From Gemmatimonadota bacterium (GTDB lineage: Bacteria > Gemmatimonadota > Gemmatimonadetes > Gemmatimonadales > GWC2-71-9), in the NCBI GenBank assembly GCA_016704275.1, contig JADJAK010000006.1, forward strand, positions 186,001 through 250,000: 64,000 bases of DNA, read 5' to 3'. Position 1 is the stretch's first letter; each line of letters opens with the position of its first letter. Below are positions 61,135 through 64,000 of the stretch, one piece after another. Both the position numbers and the translations under genes were made by a program. The notes under the pieces were generated by a model that did no database searches, was not told the DNA's origin, and saw nothing but the letters and a program-made list of their open reading frames with translations.

Positions 61135-62563
61135 TTACGCTCCCATGTCCGGAACCGAGGAAGATCGCCGCTGGGCGGCAACCAGGATGGCCACGCCGAC
61201 CAGGTTCATCACCAGCACCACCACGCCGATCTTGAGCGCGAAACTGCCGACGCTCTCCACCGGAATGATCGGGAATACCGCGACCACGATATACAACAGT
61301 GTCATCAACAGGCCGGACAGTGAGGCAATCCGCAGCAGGGGCGATGGCCGCGGCGTCACGTTCCGCAGCCCGAACAACGGGATCGAGAACATCACCACGT
61401 ACGCCAGCGCGTAGAAGATGCCGCCCGCATTGAACAGCAACTGGAACGCCTCCGCTTGCCCGACGCCGACCTGGCTCACCAGTGACAGGACGAACGAGCA
61501 GATCGCCACCAGCAGGATCGAGTTCACCGGCGTCCGGTAGCGCGGATGCAGCTTGCTGAACGCCGCCGGCAGCATCCGGTCCCAGCCGGCCACCATCGGG
61601 AGCCGCGTGACCGCGGTGAAGCTGACGCTGACCTGCGCCACGCGCATCGCCAGCGTCATCAGGATCGCGATCGTCACCAGTGGCCCCGCGATGCCGAACG
61701 GTTCGAAGCCCGCGCGCAACACCTGCGGCATCGGCCCGATCAGGTCGATCTCGTTGGTCGGGACATACGCGACGACCGTCGCCGTGCCGAGGATGAACAT
61801 GACCGCGATGATCGGCGCGGCGATGTACACCGAGCGCCGGATCGCGCTTGCCGGGGCGCGCGTCTCGCCGGCGAGGATCGCCATGTACTCGAAGCCGCCG
61901 AGGGCGCCGAATCCCATCTTCCCGAGGATGTTCAGGTTGAGGAGCGACATCTCGGGGAGCTCGGTCCGGAAGGGGTGAAACTCGCCGAGATGTCCGGTCG
62001 CCAGCCCGATGAATGGCAACGCGATCAGCACGCCGAAGATGATCAGCATGAAGACGCCGCCGATATTGTGCACCCACTTGCCCACCGCCAGGCCGATCGT
62101 CGCCGCCGTCGCCATCAAGGTGAGGATGATCGCCGACGAGAGCGCGACGAACCAGCTGCTCGACGTCATCCACGCCGCACTGGGACCGAGCGCATAGGAG
62201 AGGTAGGTCGCGCACTGGATGCCGATCTCCGACGTGAAGACGATCACGTAGAGCCAGAGATTCCATGCCAGCAGGAAATCCGATCTTCGGATTGAACCCC
62301 AGCTTGGCCCACTGATACAGGCCACCTTCCAGCGGCATCAACTGGTTCAGGTAGATCACCACCGCCGCCATCGGCAGGTAGAAGAGCACCATGGCGGTCA
62401 GCCAGAGCACCACGTGCGACGGTCCGAGCTTCCCCGCCACGCCGATCCAGGTGAGGCCGATGATGAAGAGGATCTGGGTGAGCGCCAGGTCCCGGACGCC
62501 AAGCTCCTTCTTGAGCCCGGCGCTGTGCGCCTCGACCCGTGCCTCGTCCTGAGCCAGCGTCAT
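61135..62563 (-). pseudogene. APC superfamily amino-acid permease with one-base frameshift
   Basis: Together two frames give a full transporter of about 475 residues: the N-terminus (MTLAQDEARVEAHSAGLKKE, LTQILFIIGLTWIG) in one frame to GFNPKI, and from LLAWNLWLYVIVFTSEIG onward in the other. Membrane helices are visible throughout, with the conserved GFGALGGFEYMAILAGETR segment. The span is 3n+1 bases. One extra A in the plus strand at 62276-62278 (GGAAATCC) best explains the change from GGATTCCTG to GGATTTCCTG. It lies between and overlaps the M20 and CocE genes, so peptide/amino-acid uptake fits. Confidence 0.8.
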
Positions 62564-63948
62564 GCCGTGCGCTCCTTGCCGAGGCGATCCCAGAGCCTGG
62601 TCCAGGCGGCCAGCCCCTCGTGCAGTCGATGGATGCGGAAGAACTCGTTCGGCGCGTGAAAGTCCTCGTCGCCGGTCGAGAAGGAGAAGAAGACGGTGCC
62701 GAGCCCCATGGTGCGCTGGAAGATCTCGGCCACCGGTACCGTGCCGCCCATGCGGACGATCAACGGTGGCGTGCCGTACGTGTCGCGCAACGCGGCCTCA
62801 GCCGACGTGAGCGCCGGGTGGTCGCGGGGAATCCGTGCGGCGCGTGCGCCGTGGTCTGCCACCTGCGCGCTGAGCGTGGTTCCCGCCGGGACGTGTGCCT
62901 CGAGGTGGCGCATCACCAGCGCCACCACGTCGTCCGGCGACTGATCCGGCACCAGGCGGCAGGTGATCTTGGCGTGCGCCTCCGACGGCACCACCGTCTT
63001 CTGCCCCGGCCCCTGATAGCCACCCCACATCCCGTTCACCTCGAGCGTGGGCCGCGTCCACTGCCGCTCGATCGTGGTGTAGCCCGGCTCCCCGACCGCC
63101 GCGGGCGCGCCAACCTGCGCCAGGTACGTCGCCTCATCGAACGGCAGCGCGGCAATCTCGGCGCGCTCCGCCGCGCTCAGCTCGACCACCTGGTCATAGA
63201 ACCCGGCCACCGTCACGCGCCCCTCGGCGTCATGCAGCGAAGCAATCAGCTGCGCCATCGCATGCAACGGATTGGCGACGCTGCCGCCATGCCGACCAGA
63301 GTGCAGATCCTTCGACGCGCCGCGCAGCGTCAGTTCGAGCCCGCAGAGGCCACGGTTGGCAATCGTGATCGACGGTTCGTCGATCCGCCACATCGCGCCG
63401 TCGGCGGAGATGACCACGTCGGCGGCGAGCAGGGCGCGGTTCGCCTCGACAAACTCCTCGAGGTGGCTGCTGCCGACCTCTTCCTCACCCTCGAGCATGA
63501 ACTTCACGTTGAGCGGCAACCGCCCATCCACGGCGAAGAACGCCTCGGCGACCTTGATCGGGATGAACATCGGTCCCTTGTCGTCGGAGATGCCGCGGGC
63601 GTAGAGGCGGCCGTCGCGCACCGTCGGCTGGAAGGGTGGCGTGGTCCAGAGCTCAATCGGGTCGACCGGCTGCACATCGTAGTGTCCGTAGACCAGCACG
63701 GTCGGCGCACCCTGGGCGCCGAGCCACTCGCCGTAGACGATGCTGTTGCCGGCCGTGGGCATGATCTGCACCGTGAACGGCCCGGCGGCCTGCAACTTGG
63801 CGGCGACCCACTCGGCCGCGGCGTGCATGTCGGCGGCATGCGCTGGGTCGGTGCTGACGCTGGGGATCGTGGCAAACTCCACCAGTTCAGCCAGGATCCG
63901 GTCGTGCGCCGCGTCGAGGTGCTCGAGCACCGGCATGATGTCTGTCAT
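62560..63948 (-). CDS. M20 family dipeptidase
   Basis: A 462-residue zinc exopeptidase. YGHYDVQPVD near 86 (His and Asp ligands), SDDKGPM near 120, LEGEEEVGSSHLEEF near 150 (Glu ligands), ISADGAMW near 178 and the final FHAPNEFF near 437 (His ligand) form the di-zinc active site. The lid domain is interposed at about 210-330. It hydrolyses dipeptides in the cytoplasm. It starts inside the SDR stop (ATGA) and its stop overlaps the permease start. Confidence 0.9.
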   Translation of the reverse strand: MTDIMPVLEHLDAAHDRILAELVEFATIPSVSTDPAHAADMHAAAEWVAAKLQAAGPFTVQIMPTAGNSIVYGEWLGAQGAPTVLVYGHYDVQPVDPIELWTTPPFQPTVRDGRLYARGISDDKGPMFIPIKVAEAFFAVDGRLPLNVKFMLEGEEEVGSSHLEEFVEANRALLAADVVISADGAMWRIDEPSITIANRGLCGLELTLRGASKDLHSGRHGGSVANPLHAMAQLIASLHDAEGRVTVAGFYDQVVELSAAERAEIAALPFDEATYLAQVGAPAAVGEPGYTTIERQWTRPTLEVNGMWGGYQGPGQKTVVPSEAHAKITCRLVPDQSPDDVVALVMRHLEAHVPAGTTLSAQVADHGARAARIPRDHPALTSAEAALRDTYGTPPLIVRMGGTVPVAEIFQRTMGLGTVFFSFSTGDEDFHAPNEFFRIHRLHEGLAAWTRLWDRLGKERTA

Positions 63949-64000
63949 CGGCCACCATCAATGGAAAGAACCTGTCCCGTCACCCAACGCGCCGATTCGG
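63945..64000 (-). CDS. short-chain dehydrogenase/reductase C-terminus (partial)
   Basis: The frame ends SARWVTGQVLSIDGGR followed by TGA at 63947-63945. ...VTGQ.L..DGG.. is the typical closing segment of classical SDR enzymes such as 3-oxoacyl reductases. The rest lies beyond the right edge. It overlaps the M20 start by four bases. Confidence 0.75.
   Translation of the reverse strand, partial: ESARWVTGQVLSIDGGR

Overview
The window is about 64 kb of GC-rich (roughly two thirds G+C) bacterial chromosome with tightly packed genes and many 4-base start/stop overlaps. Four things suggest a soil or sediment bacterium of the Gemmatimonadota type: a lone PEP-CTERM protein, a LuxR-like regulator paired with a DUF4199 membrane protein, many secreted metallo- and serine peptidases, and frequent GTG/TTG starts. 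This is an inference from gene content; there is no rRNA or other phylogenetic marker here. I saw no rRNA, tRNA, CRISPR array, prophage or insertion sequence.

Layout. 0-6.3 kb: DUF2007 and sterol-desaturase genes, DUF6526, a NAGPA-type lipoprotein, a PEP-CTERM protein, a small Cys-rich secreted protein, a DUF2911 protein and a GNAT. 6.4-16 kb: an AspT/YidE-type transporter, a tandem pair of secreted M55 D-aminopeptidases, an aldehyde dehydrogenase, a large secreted six-hairpin glycosidase and a serine hydrolase. 16-25 kb: a peroxiredoxin/SnoaL/ABM operon, a CPBP protease, VOC, an exported Rid protein with a DUF1080 hydrolase, YdeI, an MFS exporter, and the DUF4199 plus membrane-LuxR pair.

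25-36.4 kb is the most distinctive part. A 1343-residue lipoprotein with ten 88-residue repeats and a C-terminal glycoside-hydrolase-like domain is preceded by a structured leader. A stand-alone paralogue of its hydrolase domain follows, divergent from a GT39-type transferase. Then come a GT2 glycosyltransferase, a flippase-like membrane protein and an FAD-dependent UDP-galactopyranose-mutase/protoporphyrinogen-oxidase-like enzyme, coupled by overlapping stops and starts. Together they look like a glycan or glycolipid assembly locus with matching extracellular hydrolases.

36.4-45.4 kb: cytochrome c, TrmL, a frameshifted serine hydrolase, a DUF1801 protein, an extraordinary poly-G tract (probably an assembly artefact), an M28 peptidase, and a minus-strand run DinB / AAC(3)-I-like acetyltransferase / AraC / DUF1579 / ArsR / SRPBCC / DUF4287. 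45.5-55.1 kb: a sulfatase, a DPP-IV-like peptidase, a GGDEF protein, and two ankyrin proteins bracketing VOC, DUF1569 and DUF1801 genes. 55.4-59 kb: a four-gene ABC export operon (ATPase-permease-ATPase-permease). 59-64 kb: a minus-strand operon with the end of a short-chain dehydrogenase, an M20 dipeptidase, an APC amino-acid permease with a one-base frameshift, and a CocE/NonD hydrolase, suggesting peptide use.

Two one-base frameshifts plus the poly-G tract suggest that local sequence quality should be checked before any biological reading of the broken genes.
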